Notes under the pieces: model-generated | The model's database searches: none | What the model saw: only the letters and a program-made list of their open reading frames with translations | Told to the model about the DNA's origin: nothing | Shown here: positions 1 to 8,225 of the stretch, in pieces | Position numbering within the stretch: the stretch's first letter is position 1 | Layout of the letters: every line of letters starts with the position of its first letter | Translations under genes and position numbers: made by a program | NCBI GenBank assembly: GCA_017964325.1 | Contig: JAGCSE010000159.1 | Location: forward strand, 1-16,928 | Reading direction: 5' to 3' | Length of the DNA: 16,928 nt | DNA from: Victivallales bacterium | GTDB taxonomy: Bacteria > Verrucomicrobiota > Lentisphaeria > Oligosphaerales > Oligosphaeraceae

Positions 1-252
1 AAAAAGCAAAGGCAAAAATGATGATTTTCTTTTAATTTTTTTGCAATAAAAATGAAGAAACCCCTTCCCTTATAGCAAAACATATGGCTTACTAAAAGGA
101 AAGGGGTTAAATGATAGATTCTGAAACTGAATCTATTCGATACCATGACAGTCGTGAATTTTTCGCGTCTTAAGTGAAACTTAACATTCTTTCCTCTGCA
201 TTCATGGTATTATTCTTCGCTATTTCGTGGGGAAAAGGAGGGCTCAAACGAA
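1..252. other. Intergenic region rich in inverted repeats
   Basis: No coding sequence is supported here. Four inverted repeats are visible. A long stem at 59-71/96-108 is listed separately as a terminator. A hairpin at 114-121/129-136 pairs 8 bp around a 7-nt loop. A 9-bp stem pairs 140-148 with 202-210. Inside that stem are a small hairpin at 170-175/179-184 (6 bp, 3-nt loop) and a weaker one at 153-157/163-167. The nested pairs would form a three-way junction in RNA. I see no match to tRNA or to a riboswitch class that I recognise. The region is most simply the 3' untranslated region of argG plus the leader of whatever lies left of the window. Confidence 0.5.
59..108 (-). terminator. Probable terminator downstream of argG
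   Basis: The arms 59-71 and 96-108 pair over 13 positions. Read as minus-strand RNA the single non-Watson-Crick position is a G-U wobble, whereas on the plus strand it would be a C-A mismatch, which supports the minus orientation. The stem base is followed on the minus strand by a T-rich stretch (TTTCTTCATTTTTATT). The loop, at about 24 nt, is longer than in a typical intrinsic terminator. It lies about 145 nt past the argG stop codon, so it would end the argG transcript. It could alternatively belong to the leader of the next gene to the left. Confidence 0.5.
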
Positions 253-1455
253 TTAGTCAGTAGGTTTCTGGGCTTTGGCGCCGATGCGCAGACGGAGGGC
301 GTTGAGGGCGATGAAGCCAGTGGCGTCCGCCTGGTGATAGACGTGGTCCTTTTCGAAGGTTACGACTTCCGAATCGTAGAGAGTATAAGGTGAGCGGCGG
401 CCGCTGATGAAGCAGTTGCCTTTGTAGAGCTTGACACGGACTTCGCCAGTGACGTTCTTCTGGCTTTCCGTGATGGCGGCTTGGAGGAATTCGCGTTCGG
501 GCGAGAACCAGAAGCCGTTATAGACCATGTTGGCATACTGCGGGATGAGTTGGTCGCGCATGCTCATGACTTCGCGGTCCATGCAGATGGATTCCAACGC
601 GCGGTGGGCGTGGAAGAGAATCGTTCCGCCGGGGGTCTCATAGACGCCGCGGTCCTTCATGCCCGTGTAGCGCGTCTCGACGATGTCGATGCGGCCGACG
701 CCGTGCTTTCCACCGAGGCGGTTGAGTTCGCGCATGATGTTGGCGGGGCTGAGCTCCTTGCCATTGACCTTGACGGGGATGCCTTTGACGAATTCGATGG
801 TGACGTATTCGGGCTGGTCGGGAGCCTTTTCGACTGGCGTCGTCAAAACGTGGCATGTCTCGGGGGCTTCCTGCCACGGGTCTTCGAGGACGCCGCCTTC
901 GAAGGAGATGTGGAGGAGGTTGCGGTCCATGGAATAGGGCTTCGCGGCGGAGACGGTGATCGGAATCTTGTGTTCGTTGGCGTAGTTGATCAAGTCCGTG
1001 CGGGAGCGGAATTTCCATTCGGGCGTGCGCCAGCAGGCGATGACCTTGATGTCGGGGTTGAGGGCGTATGCGGACAGCTCGAAACGGATCTGGTCGTTGC
1101 CTTTGCCAGTCGCGCCATGGCAGATGAATTCCGCGCCTTCGGCCTTGGCGACATCGACAAGATGCTTTGCGATGAGCGGGCGTGCGATGGAGGTGCCAAG
1201 GAGGTACATATTTTCATAAATGGCGTTGGCCTGGAACATGGGGAAGATGTAGTCTTTTGCAAATTCTTCCGTCAAGTCTTCGATGTATGATTTGACGGCT
1301 CCCGTGGCGTACGCCTTTTCATGGAGTCCGTCCAGTTCTTCTTCCTGGCCGACGTTTGCGCAGTAGGTGATGACTTCGGCGTTGTAGGTCTCCTGGAGCC
1401 ATTTGAGGATGCAGGATGTGTCCAGACCGCCGGAATACGCGAGTACGACTTTCAT
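253..1455 (-). CDS. argG: Argininosuccinate synthase
   Basis: The 400-residue product joins citrulline and aspartate using ATP (AMP + PPi released) to give argininosuccinate, the penultimate step of arginine biosynthesis, in the cytosol. The N-terminus has the ATP-pyrophosphatase loop SGGLDTS at residues 8-14, preceded by the family-typical VVLAY. Further family motifs include [13 protein letters not shown] and KFRSRTDLI in the nucleotide/aspartate-binding half. The length is normal for bacterial ArgG. The start is supported by a GGAG Shine-Dalgarno 7 nt upstream of the ATG. The gene stands alone: argH and the other arg genes are not in the window. It has its own AT-rich promoter region between it and the glycoside hydrolase gene, 96 nt upstream. 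No ARG-box-like operator was recognised. Confidence 0.97.
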   Translation of the reverse strand: MKVVLAYSGGLDTSCILKWLQETYNAEVITYCANVGQEEELDGLHEKAYATGAVKSYIEDLTEEFAKDYIFPMFQANAIYENMYLLGTSIARPLIAKHLVDVAKAEGAEFICHGATGKGNDQIRFELSAYALNPDIKVIACWRTPEWKFRSRTDLINYANEHKIPITVSAAKPYSMDRNLLHISFEGGVLEDPWQEAPETCHVLTTPVEKAPDQPEYVTIEFVKGIPVKVNGKELSPANIMRELNRLGGKHGVGRIDIVETRYTGMKDRGVYETPGGTILFHAHRALESICMDREVMSMRDQLIPQYANMVYNGFWFSPEREFLQAAITESQKNVTGEVRVKLYKGNCFISGRRSPYTLYDSEVVTFEKDHVYHQADATGFIALNALRLRIGAKAQKPTD

Positions 1456-1508
1456 TTCAATTCTCCGTTTTTGTGTTGTAGGGGTTCTGCTTTCACAGGT
1501 AAAATACC

Positions 1509-1514
1509 ATTATA
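1509..1514 (-). promoter_or_regulatory. Candidate -10 element of argG
   Basis: On the minus strand this hexamer reads TATAAT, a perfect -10 consensus, inside an AT-rich run (1509-1524) about 55 nt upstream of the argG start codon. No convincing -35 is present; the best candidate, 18 nt upstream, matches TTGACA at only three positions. The site lies in the only gap (96 nt) between the glycoside hydrolase stop and argG, and I saw no terminator in that gap, so some readthrough from the upstream operon is possible. Confidence 0.45.
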
Positions 1515-1551
1515 TATAATATAAGCGGGAATCGTCTTTTTTCATGCTTTT

Positions 1552-4500
1552 TCAGGCTTTCAAAATGAAAGGCGAAGCATTGATTCCGAGCGGGCGGAGG
1601 GCGTAGTCATACGTGAACATATCTCCTGCTGTCCGCCAGGCGTTGGGGCCGATCCAGCGGATGCGGCCGTTGAGGTGGATTGGGCCGAAGGAGTTCTCCC
1701 GATTGCCGAAGAGAGTGATGTCAAGCTGGTGGTCGCCGGCGGCGAGCCTGCCTAGCGGCAGTTGGAACGGTGAGAAGGCGATGTCACCGGCGGGCTTGCC
1801 GTCGATTCCCACGCTGACAAGCGTGCCGTGGAAGGAGACGAAATCGATTTCGCGGGCGGCTTGACGGCCGCAGAGTTCGGGACTGATGTCGGCTTGGCGA
1901 GACGGGAAGCGGATAGCCGCATCCATGTCCTCTGCAAGAGAGAACGATGCGTGGTAGGTGATATTGCCGCCGTAGAAAGGGAGGCCCTGCGGTGCGACAT
2001 CGCCCCAGTGGAGTGTGCGGACAGGCTCCGTGATGGTGAGACGGTCGCCCGCGACGACGACTCCGAAATCGCCGAGAATATACATGCGTTCGATGTTTGT
2101 GTCGTCGCGGTAGTCGCGGATTATTTGTATGACATGGTCGCCAGGCGTGACCGGGGGTAGCGTCATCTTGCGGACACATTCGTCCGTCCAGTAGCCTTCA
2201 TCTTTGAACGTCAACAATTTATTATCAAAGAAAATGCTGGATTGTTCTGGCTGTTCGAGGGCTAGGAATGGCTTTTCTATGTATGCTTCGCTGTGGATTT
2301 TGAATTTCATGGCGAGTCTGCCGTGGACTTTGGGCGAGACAGGATAGACCCATGGCTGGACGATGTGTCCAGTCTTCGGGCGGAGGCCCATCAAGGCGCG
2401 GGCGCGGTTGTCCAGGCGGAGGATTTCCTCCGCTGGCTGCCATTCGCCGTCGTTGAGGTTCCATTCAGGCTCGTCAAGCACGAGAACATTCGGTTCGTCC
2501 AGCGTGATGGGAACGCAGGCTCCGCTGACACGGGCGGCGACGGCGGCCTCGATAAGCCCTTGGTTAATGGGGAAGCGCGGGATGGATTCGCCGCAGCTCT
2601 TATCCGAAGGTGTCAGTCTCAGAAGGAGATGGCCATGCGGATAGATTTCCGTTTCAACGGTCGTCCAGCCATTGGCGATGTCCGCTTGCAACGGTGTGAT
2701 GGAACCGTCTGCGGTGTTGAGGAAATCGAGCTGCCATGATCCTTTGAGCATGACACGGGAGGTTTCGACAGTGCCATAGCGGTCGGTTCTTGTCAGGAAA
2801 AGGTAACGAATGCCGTCCTGTTCGCGAAGTTGGTAGAGGAGGCCGCCCATGGCTGAGCCGCGTGCCTTGCTGAGGACTTTGAGTTCACGGCGTGAATCCA
2901 GTGCGGCGAGGAGGGCTGCTCTTGTGAACATGGTGCGGCGGCAGTTCGCCGCGAGCTTGGAAGCACGTTTGGAAGGTTCTGCATCGCAGAGCGGCGCGAC
3001 GTCTCCTGCGAAGATGACGTCACCGCCCGCCGCGCGGAATTCTTCAAGGAATTTCAGCGTGGAGGCGCGGAGCGTGATGCACGGCGGGACGAGAATCGTG
3101 GAGTATTTCATTTCGCCGACACAAAGTTCCTTGTCTTCGACATGGACATTTTGGATGGGCAGAAGCGATTCGGAGAGCAGGTCGAAATCAAGCAGTCCTT
3201 TGAGGAGCCATTCGAATAGATTGCCGAAATTCTCCTCCGCCTGCTGGCGGGCGACGGACGTCTGGTCGAGCGGCCCCCAGAGGAGCCAGAAGGATTCGAC
3301 GGGGTGGATGACGGCGATGTGCGAGACGGCCTTGCCACGGGTCATGGCCGCATTGACGCGTGCAAAGTGGTCGGCGATAACGGGATACTTTTTGTACCAA
3401 GAGGACTGATAATGGATGGATGCGGGATAGTCGCGTTTGGCTTCGCCCGCCATGGAGACCCACGAGAGGTGGGGGACGCGGACGGTCACGCCGAGTGCGG
3501 CCTGCCAGTCGCCATGGCCTTTATGGCCCATGAAATTGAAATCCCAGTCGGTTACGCCGTCAAGTTCGCTGAGGACTCCGCCGCGTCCGAACTGCCGTGA
3601 AGCGGATTGTGCCTGCTTGGCGGTGGAGAGCTCCTGGCAGTCACAGAGTGTGTCGATGCCAGGGAGGAGGAAGCCGCGGTAGCTGCGCATGGCTTCGCCG
3701 AGCGCGGCTGTCTGCGATGTCAGCGTCGGTTCCTCCATCATGTGGCCCGTGCTGCGGAGGTTGTTCTTTTGGCACCAGTCGCCGATGGTGTCCGCGAAAG
3801 CGGACGCAAAGCGTTCTGCGACATGGTCATGGAAGCGATAGCGGGCCAGCGAGTATTTGCCATTGGGCAGTTCCCAGACTAATTCGGGGAGGGTGTCGTA
3901 GAAATCAACTTTGTAGGCGGCTTTGTATGTTTCAGGAAAATCGTCCGTGAAGGGGAGGTTCACGATTTTTTCTTCGCGTGCGAACGTTAGGGAGCTTTTA
4001 CGCGTGAATTGCGGCTCGTCCGTGAAAATGGCGGGGACGGTCTTGTCGAATTCCTTGCCGATCTTTTTGCGGTAGGCTTCATGGGTGACGTTGACGAATT
4101 CCTTGATGGCACGTGGGTTGAGTGTATCGACATACGTCTGGTCGTTGTACCATGAGTCTTTGTTGGAGACCATGAGATAGCAGTAGATTTTACGGAAATC
4201 GAGCGGGATTTCCTCTTGTTCGTCACATTTGATGTATTTTGCAAGGCAGCCATCGGCATCGAGGCGGATGAGATAACAGGCGAGAAGGCGGCCTGAATTG
4301 TCGTTTTCGGGATTCGGCGGCGTATCCAGCGGTTTGAAGCGGATTTCCAGATGGCGGGCGCGGAATTTCGGATTCTTCGTGACGATGCCGCCGGCGGCTC
4401 CAGATGGCCAGCGGTCTTCATCATAGAGCCATGCCAGCATATTGCGCTTTTTGGCTTCATCCACGCAGTCATCGACGCGTTCCATGAAATCTTTTGCAAG

Positions 4501-4704
4501 ATAGGAGGTTCCCATTCCCGTACGGGAGTGCATGTGGAAGCCCCCCATGCCCATCTCTTGGAAGATGGCGATCTGGCGGCGAAGCTGCTGCTCCTCCAAT
4601 TTGCAGTTCCATGCCCAGAAAGGCGTGTCGCGATAGAGCGAACTCGGATTGGAGAAGATCTGCTCAAATGGGACGGCTTGGTCTTTTGCGTACAGTGAAT
4701 CCAT
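1552..4704 (-). CDS. GH106-like glycoside hydrolase (putative rhamnosidase type)
   Basis: This 1050-residue protein resembles the large GH106 / alpha-L-rhamnosidase-like proteins numerous in Lentisphaerota and some Firmicutes; the assignment is by recognition of motifs, not by a search. The N-terminal third looks like a TIM barrel, with FWAWN near residue 30, GMGGFHMHSRTGMGTSYL at about 52-69 and WLYDEDRWPSGAAGG at about 92-106. Candidate catalytic or binding acids are E230 (FTDEPQF), E324-E325 (GHMMEEP) and E380 (LSELDG). The C-terminal part is beta-rich, with a galactose-binding-like module around residues 890-1000. No signal peptide is seen, so it is probably cytosolic and acts on imported oligosaccharides. 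The start at 4704 was preferred over an in-frame ATG 13 codons upstream because GGAG sits 6 nt before it; the longer start would lie almost against tsaC. It is 23 nt downstream of tsaC and likely co-transcribed with it. Exact substrate unknown. Confidence 0.7.
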   Translation of the reverse strand: MDSLYAKDQAVPFEQIFSNPSSLYRDTPFWAWNCKLEEQQLRRQIAIFQEMGMGGFHMHSRTGMGTSYLAKDFMERVDDCVDEAKKRNMLAWLYDEDRWPSGAAGGIVTKNPKFRARHLEIRFKPLDTPPNPENDNSGRLLACYLIRLDADGCLAKYIKCDEQEEIPLDFRKIYCYLMVSNKDSWYNDQTYVDTLNPRAIKEFVNVTHEAYRKKIGKEFDKTVPAIFTDEPQFTRKSSLTFAREEKIVNLPFTDDFPETYKAAYKVDFYDTLPELVWELPNGKYSLARYRFHDHVAERFASAFADTIGDWCQKNNLRSTGHMMEEPTLTSQTAALGEAMRSYRGFLLPGIDTLCDCQELSTAKQAQSASRQFGRGGVLSELDGVTDWDFNFMGHKGHGDWQAALGVTVRVPHLSWVSMAGEAKRDYPASIHYQSSWYKKYPVIADHFARVNAAMTRGKAVSHIAVIHPVESFWLLWGPLDQTSVARQQAEENFGNLFEWLLKGLLDFDLLSESLLPIQNVHVEDKELCVGEMKYSTILVPPCITLRASTLKFLEEFRAAGGDVIFAGDVAPLCDAEPSKRASKLAANCRRTMFTRAALLAALDSRRELKVLSKARGSAMGGLLYQLREQDGIRYLFLTRTDRYGTVETSRVMLKGSWQLDFLNTADGSITPLQADIANGWTTVETEIYPHGHLLLRLTPSDKSCGESIPRFPINQGLIEAAVAARVSGACVPITLDEPNVLVLDEPEWNLNDGEWQPAEEILRLDNRARALMGLRPKTGHIVQPWVYPVSPKVHGRLAMKFKIHSEAYIEKPFLALEQPEQSSIFFDNKLLTFKDEGYWTDECVRKMTLPPVTPGDHVIQIIRDYRDDTNIERMYILGDFGVVVAGDRLTITEPVRTLHWGDVAPQGLPFYGGNITYHASFSLAEDMDAAIRFPSRQADISPELCGRQAAREIDFVSFHGTLVSVGIDGKPAGDIAFSPFQLPLGRLAAGDHQLDITLFGNRENSFGPIHLNGRIRWIGPNAWRTAGDMFTYDYALRPLGINASPFILKA

Positions 4705-4727
4705 GTAATTCTCCGTATGATAATGGG

Positions 4728-5348
4728 TTAGGATAAAAAACAAGGGGCTTGGCTGCTTAAAACTGCTTGGATGTCGTCAAGGGAGATGGGCCCTTGGCGC
4801 AGAATCTTGAGATTGTTTCCGACTATGGAGATGACGGTGGAAGATGCGCCGTCCGTGACGGTTACGCGACCTCCGTTTATGAGCAGGTCTGGGTGCCCGG
4901 CCAGATTGGCGACGGCGTCTTCCGGCGTGACGGCGGCGGGGGTTCCCGATAGGTTGGCGGACGTGGCGGCCAACGGCTCCTTCAGCTCCTTCAAAAGTTG
5001 TAAGACGAACGGATGGTTGGGGATGCGCAAGCCTATGGTATCACCGTCGTCAGCTTCGACGATAACGGTCAGCGGTCCAGGCCAAAATGCGTCGGCGATT
5101 TTCCGCAGCATGGTGTTTGTTTTCAGGCCGGCTTCAACAGCCGTATCAATGTCCGCCGCAAGCATTTGGAGCCGTTTATCCGCTGGGCGGTGTTTGAGGC
5201 GGTAGATTTCCTGCCGTGCGGCGGTGGATTTCCAACAGGCAACAAGCCCATAGACGGTTTCCGTTGGAACGGCAACGACATGGCCGCTGCGTAGTTCGGC
5301 GACCGTCTGGCCGATGGCCTGTGGAGAATCCTGAAGAATCGTTTTCAT
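4728..5348 (-). CDS. tsaC: Threonylcarbamoyl-AMP synthase (Sua5/YciO/TsaC family)
   Basis: The 206-residue protein makes L-threonylcarbamoyl-AMP from threonine, bicarbonate and ATP, the first step of t6A37 modification of ANN-decoding tRNAs, in the cytosol. The fold signature VVAVPTETVYGL is at residues 24-35, a KHRP segment of the KxRP type at 52-55, WPGPLT at 89-94 and the SANLSG motif at 130-135. It is the short TsaC form, without the C-terminal Sua5 domain (usual length about 190-210). One departure is KRL where many members have KPL after the KxRP motif. The ATG lies only 2 nt past the stop of the glycyl radical enzyme gene and lacks a clear Shine-Dalgarno, so its translation is probably coupled. 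A YciO paralogue cannot be excluded. Confidence 0.92.
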   Translation of the reverse strand: MKTILQDSPQAIGQTVAELRSGHVVAVPTETVYGLVACWKSTAARQEIYRLKHRPADKRLQMLAADIDTAVEAGLKTNTMLRKIADAFWPGPLTVIVEADDGDTIGLRIPNHPFVLQLLKELKEPLAATSANLSGTPAAVTPEDAVANLAGHPDLLINGGRVTVTDGASSTVISIVGNNLKILRQGPISLDDIQAVLSSQAPCFLS

Positions 5349-5350
5349 GG

Positions 5351-7417
5351 TTACATCGTCATTTCAACGCGTTTGATGACATGGTCCTGATACGGCTTGT
5401 CCAGTTCGACGAAATAGCCGCTCCAGCCCCATACACGGACGATCAAGTTGCGGTAATTTTCTGGATGTGCCTGCGCCGCAAGCAATTTGTCACGATTGAC
5501 GGCGTTGAGCTGGAGCTGATGACCGCCGCGCTGCGCGAAATATTGGACCAGGCGTGCGACTTTTTCGATGCCGTCCGATTCGCGGAACGTCGAGTCATGG
5601 AGCTCCAACGTCAGCGGACCGCCGTTGATGACACGCTGCAAATGCGGCTTTGTGAATGATTTGACGACAGATAGCGGTCCGTTGACCTTCACGTTCAGCG
5701 ACGGCGCGTAGTTTGCGGGGAAGGGCTGTTTCTTGAGGCGGCCATCCGCTGACGCGGGAATTTCCGCCGCATGCCACAGATAGTACATGGCGGAGCCTGT
5801 TCCTGCGCGATAAACGCCACCGCGCGCGTTTTTGCGGTCTTTCCATGAATCCGCGTAGGCGTCCAGAAGGCGTGTGGCGATGTCATCGACTTCGTCGATG
5901 TCGTTGCCCATCTTCGGACAGTCGTAGCGGACTTTCGCCAGCAGTTCGGGCTGCCCAGCGAAATCTGTATCGACGAGTTTTGCGATTTGCGACAACGTCA
6001 GTTCATGGTTCTCGAAAACGAGCTTCTTGATGGCTTCCAATGAATCGACAGCGGTCGCAAGGCCTGTTCCATGGATGCCGAAATTGTTGTATTTGTTGCC
6101 GTAGCAGACGTCGCGGGCGTTTTCGATGCGTCCATCGCACAAAACGGAAACGAATGGCCCAGGGAGGATTTCGACTTTCTTCCAATTCTTCTCCAATTCG
6201 TCCGCCTCCAGCGACAGCTGGGCGGCGATGTCATCCATGAATTCATCGAACGTGCGTGCGTTGCTGCTGCGGACGACCTTATCGACGACGGCAGGCAGCG
6301 AAACAGCTCCTATGTTCGCCAAATCCATGCCGACGCCTGGAATGATGAACTCCCAGCAGGCCGCGACGGCGTAATCGCGCGCGTCCTCCAATGCGTAGCC
6401 ATGAGCCACAAGGCCTGGAATCACGATGTCGTCGTTGGAATACTGCGGGAAGCCGAGGCCCTGCTTGGTGAGCTCTGTCGCCTTCTCAAGTATCTCAATC
6501 GGCGTGTCATGGGAGATTCGTAGATTGATTTTCGGGTCGATGAGCTTCAATTCACAGGAAGCCTTGAGGGACATTTCCGTCAGGAGATTATAGGCGTTAT
6601 TGCCGTCGCGGTCAACGCCGCCGAGCACGAGGCTCTGGCCGTTGTCACCCTGCTGGACGCCGACATAGAGGTCGGAGTCGCGATTGAACGACAGGAAGAA
6701 TTCTTCCAGCAGCTCGAACGCCTGGTCTTGCGTAAGTGTCCCGTTGTCAAGATCATGCTTCAGATAGGGGAACATGTATTGGTCAAACCGACCGACACCG
6801 TTGTGGTATTCGCCTTCGCACCACAGCGTGTAGTGGAGGATGCGGAAGAACTGGAGGGCTTCGTGGAACGTCGTCGCGCCGTTTTCAGGAACGCGTGAAA
6901 GGATGGCGGCGATTTCCGTGCGGCCTTCCTTTTCGGCGGCTTCACGATAGCGTTTCGCCAAATCAATGACGGCGTCGATGCCCGAAATGGCGGCTTCGAG
7001 AAATTCGACGCCCATGTCGTCATGCTGTTCACGAGCGACGGCGAGACGGTCTTCGGCGATTTTACGGCGTGCAAGAAGTCCCGCCTTGATGGTCGTGGCA
7101 TAGTCTGGACTGATGTTGAAGACAAAGCCTTTTTCGTGCAGATAGGCTTTGGAACGCATGTCCTTCCATTCCTGCTCCGTGAATTGTTCGGGAATCTGCT
7201 TGACGGTCCGCGTGAAGGCGATACGTTCGTCCAGGATGAACGCGGGAGTCTCCGCCGCGAGCATCTGGCGGAGGGCTTCAGCGGAGCGTCTTGTGGGGGA
7301 GAGCTTCCGAGCGGAGAAATCATGTTCCAAATGCCAGTCTGCGTCATGGCGGAGGACATGGTGCTTATGGGCGTTGATGTAGTCGAGAAGATTCTGGATG
7401 TGCGGCGTCATGGTCAT
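5351..7417 (-). CDS. Glycyl radical enzyme, pyruvate formate-lyase-like, substrate unknown
   Basis: The 688-residue protein belongs to the glycyl radical enzymes, which use a protein glycine radical and an active-site thiyl radical for anaerobic C-C, C-N or C-O cleavage. The C-terminal radical loop RVWGWSGYFVEL puts the predicted radical on Gly664. The active-site cysteine is Cys354 in AACWE. The Cys-x-Glu arrangement (E356) resembles the diol dehydratase, choline lyase and hydroxyproline dehydratase branches rather than true pyruvate formate-lyase, which has Cys-Cys. GRFDQYMFPY at about 209-218 is a further family signature. It is shorter than most members (about 760-850). I start it at 7417 (a second ATG is at 7411); in-frame upstream codons overlap tlyA and look non-coding. 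No Shine-Dalgarno is evident. No radical-SAM activating enzyme is in the window, though one is required in known family members. Confidence 0.88.
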   Translation of the reverse strand: MTMTPHIQNLLDYINAHKHHVLRHDADWHLEHDFSARKLSPTRRSAEALRQMLAAETPAFILDERIAFTRTVKQIPEQFTEQEWKDMRSKAYLHEKGFVFNISPDYATTIKAGLLARRKIAEDRLAVAREQHDDMGVEFLEAAISGIDAVIDLAKRYREAAEKEGRTEIAAILSRVPENGATTFHEALQFFRILHYTLWCEGEYHNGVGRFDQYMFPYLKHDLDNGTLTQDQAFELLEEFFLSFNRDSDLYVGVQQGDNGQSLVLGGVDRDGNNAYNLLTEMSLKASCELKLIDPKINLRISHDTPIEILEKATELTKQGLGFPQYSNDDIVIPGLVAHGYALEDARDYAVAACWEFIIPGVGMDLANIGAVSLPAVVDKVVRSSNARTFDEFMDDIAAQLSLEADELEKNWKKVEILPGPFVSVLCDGRIENARDVCYGNKYNNFGIHGTGLATAVDSLEAIKKLVFENHELTLSQIAKLVDTDFAGQPELLAKVRYDCPKMGNDIDEVDDIATRLLDAYADSWKDRKNARGGVYRAGTGSAMYYLWHAAEIPASADGRLKKQPFPANYAPSLNVKVNGPLSVVKSFTKPHLQRVINGGPLTLELHDSTFRESDGIEKVARLVQYFAQRGGHQLQLNAVNRDKLLAAQAHPENYRNLIVRVWGWSGYFVELDKPYQDHVIKRVEMTM

Positions 7418-7436
7418 GTAGTGTTTTTGTAGTGTT
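7417..7436. repeat. 9-bp direct repeat in the leader of the glycyl radical enzyme gene
   Basis: TGTAGTGTT occurs at 7417-7425 and again at 7428-7436, an 11-bp period that is one helical turn. The left copy touches the first base of the start codon, and no ribosome binding site is found where it would be expected. Such spacing is typical of half-sites for a DNA-binding regulator, but a chance duplication is possible in so short a stretch. Confidence 0.5.
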
Positions 7437-7453
7437 AAATCGTCTTGGTGGAC

Positions 7454-7459
7454 ACTATA
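7454..7459 (-). promoter_or_regulatory. Candidate -10 element of the GRE-tsaC-GH operon
   Basis: Read on the minus strand this hexamer is TATAGT, five of six matches to TATAAT, inside an AT-rich block (7454-7468) about 37 nt upstream of the start codon. No recognisable -35 is present at the expected distance. The direct repeat at 7417-7436 would lie just downstream of the start of transcription, a position suited to repression. The alternative is that the operon is read through from tlyA. Confidence 0.3.
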
Positions 7460-7493
7460 TATAAATAAGGTATAGGAAATTTTGTGGATGGAT

Positions 7494-8225
7494 TCAGTTT
7501 TTGAAGACGGCGACGTACTCTTGGTTCCCTTCGGGGCCGAGAATCGGGGACGGCATGACATCGACTGATATCCAATGTAATTCCGTTTGGGCAAAAGCCA
7601 AAATTTTTGCGACGCATTGTTCGCGAATTTGAGGGTCTTTGACAACGCCATGCTTTCCGATGTTCCCGCGTTCCGTTTCGAACTGCGGCTTGATGAGGAC
7701 TGCGATCCATGCGTGCGGTGCAAGAAGTGACTGGCAAGGGGGAAGGACTTTTGTGAGCGAGATGAACGAGACGTCGCCGACGAGAATGTCGATGGAATCT
7801 GGAATCAGCTGTTTGGAAAGTTGTCGTGCATTGGTTTTCTGAAGATTGATGACGCGTGGATCTGCGACAAGCTTCGGATGAAGCTGATCTGTTCCGACAT
7901 CGACGGCATAGACTTTTGCAACGCCATGTTGCAGAAGAACATCCGTGAAACCGCCTGTTGAAGCGCCCAAATCCAGGGCCGTCTTGCCTTCAAGATTCGG
8001 ATGGAATTTTTCAATGGCGGGAAGCAGTTTGTACGCGCCTCGCGAGACATATTTCAATTCTTGCAAGACGTTCAGCTGCAACGAATCATCAATGGCTTGG
8101 GCAGGCTTGCGCACAGCCGTCCCGTCCGGAAGCAGCACTTGTCCGCTTTCGATGAGTTTCTGCGCAGTGGATTTCGATGGCGCAAGCCCCGTATTGACAA
8201 GCAGTTGATCAGCTCTGATTTTCAT
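7494..8225 (-). CDS. tlyA: TlyA-type rRNA 2'-O-methyltransferase
   Basis: The 243-residue protein is of the TlyA/hemolysin A family: an N-terminal S4 RNA-binding domain (about 1-60, starting KIRADQLLV) joined to an FtsJ-like Rossmann methyltransferase. The SAM-binding motif is LDLGASTGGFTD at about 85-95. The K-D-K-E tetrad of 2'-O-methyltransferases is visible as K66 (GAYKLL), D151 (GDVSF), K179 (LIKPQFE) and E236 (GNQEYV). Characterised members methylate cytidine 2'-OH in 16S and/or 23S rRNA; which site applies here cannot be read from the sequence. The length is standard. No Shine-Dalgarno precedes the ATG; the upstream strand is a pyrimidine-rich CCTCTCCCCCC tract. It has its own probable promoter near 8300. 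The next gene begins 76 nt after its stop, perhaps separately promoted. Confidence 0.93.
   Translation of the reverse strand: MKIRADQLLVNTGLAPSKSTAQKLIESGQVLLPDGTAVRKPAQAIDDSLQLNVLQELKYVSRGAYKLLPAIEKFHPNLEGKTALDLGASTGGFTDVLLQHGVAKVYAVDVGTDQLHPKLVADPRVINLQKTNARQLSKQLIPDSIDILVGDVSFISLTKVLPPCQSLLAPHAWIAVLIKPQFETERGNIGKHGVVKDPQIREQCVAKILAFAQTELHWISVDVMPSPILGPEGNQEYVAVFKN

Noticed and set aside
170..200. Tiny open frame of 5 codons on the minus strand with a GAGGA element, as a leader peptide
   Set aside because: Too short and without runs of regulatory codons; no attenuator arrangement could be tied to it.
140..210. Possible tRNA-like element, since the length is about 71 nt with a long closing stem
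   Set aside because: No T-loop consensus, no D-arm and no anticodon stem of the right size on either strand.
481..1290. Open frame of 269 codons on the plus strand opposite argG
   Set aside because: It is antisense to a textbook argG; the open frame is a by-product of codon bias, and its protein is low-complexity Asp/Val/Gly-rich with no recognisable motif.
1557..1571. Small hairpin at the end of the glycoside hydrolase gene as a terminator
   Set aside because: Only a 6-bp AT-rich stem lying inside the coding sequence and not followed by a T-run on the minus strand.
7418..7723. 102 in-frame codons upstream of the glycyl radical enzyme start
   Set aside because: They overlap the tlyA 3' end in another frame, are Ser/Arg/Lys-rich, and do not resemble the N-terminus of this enzyme family.
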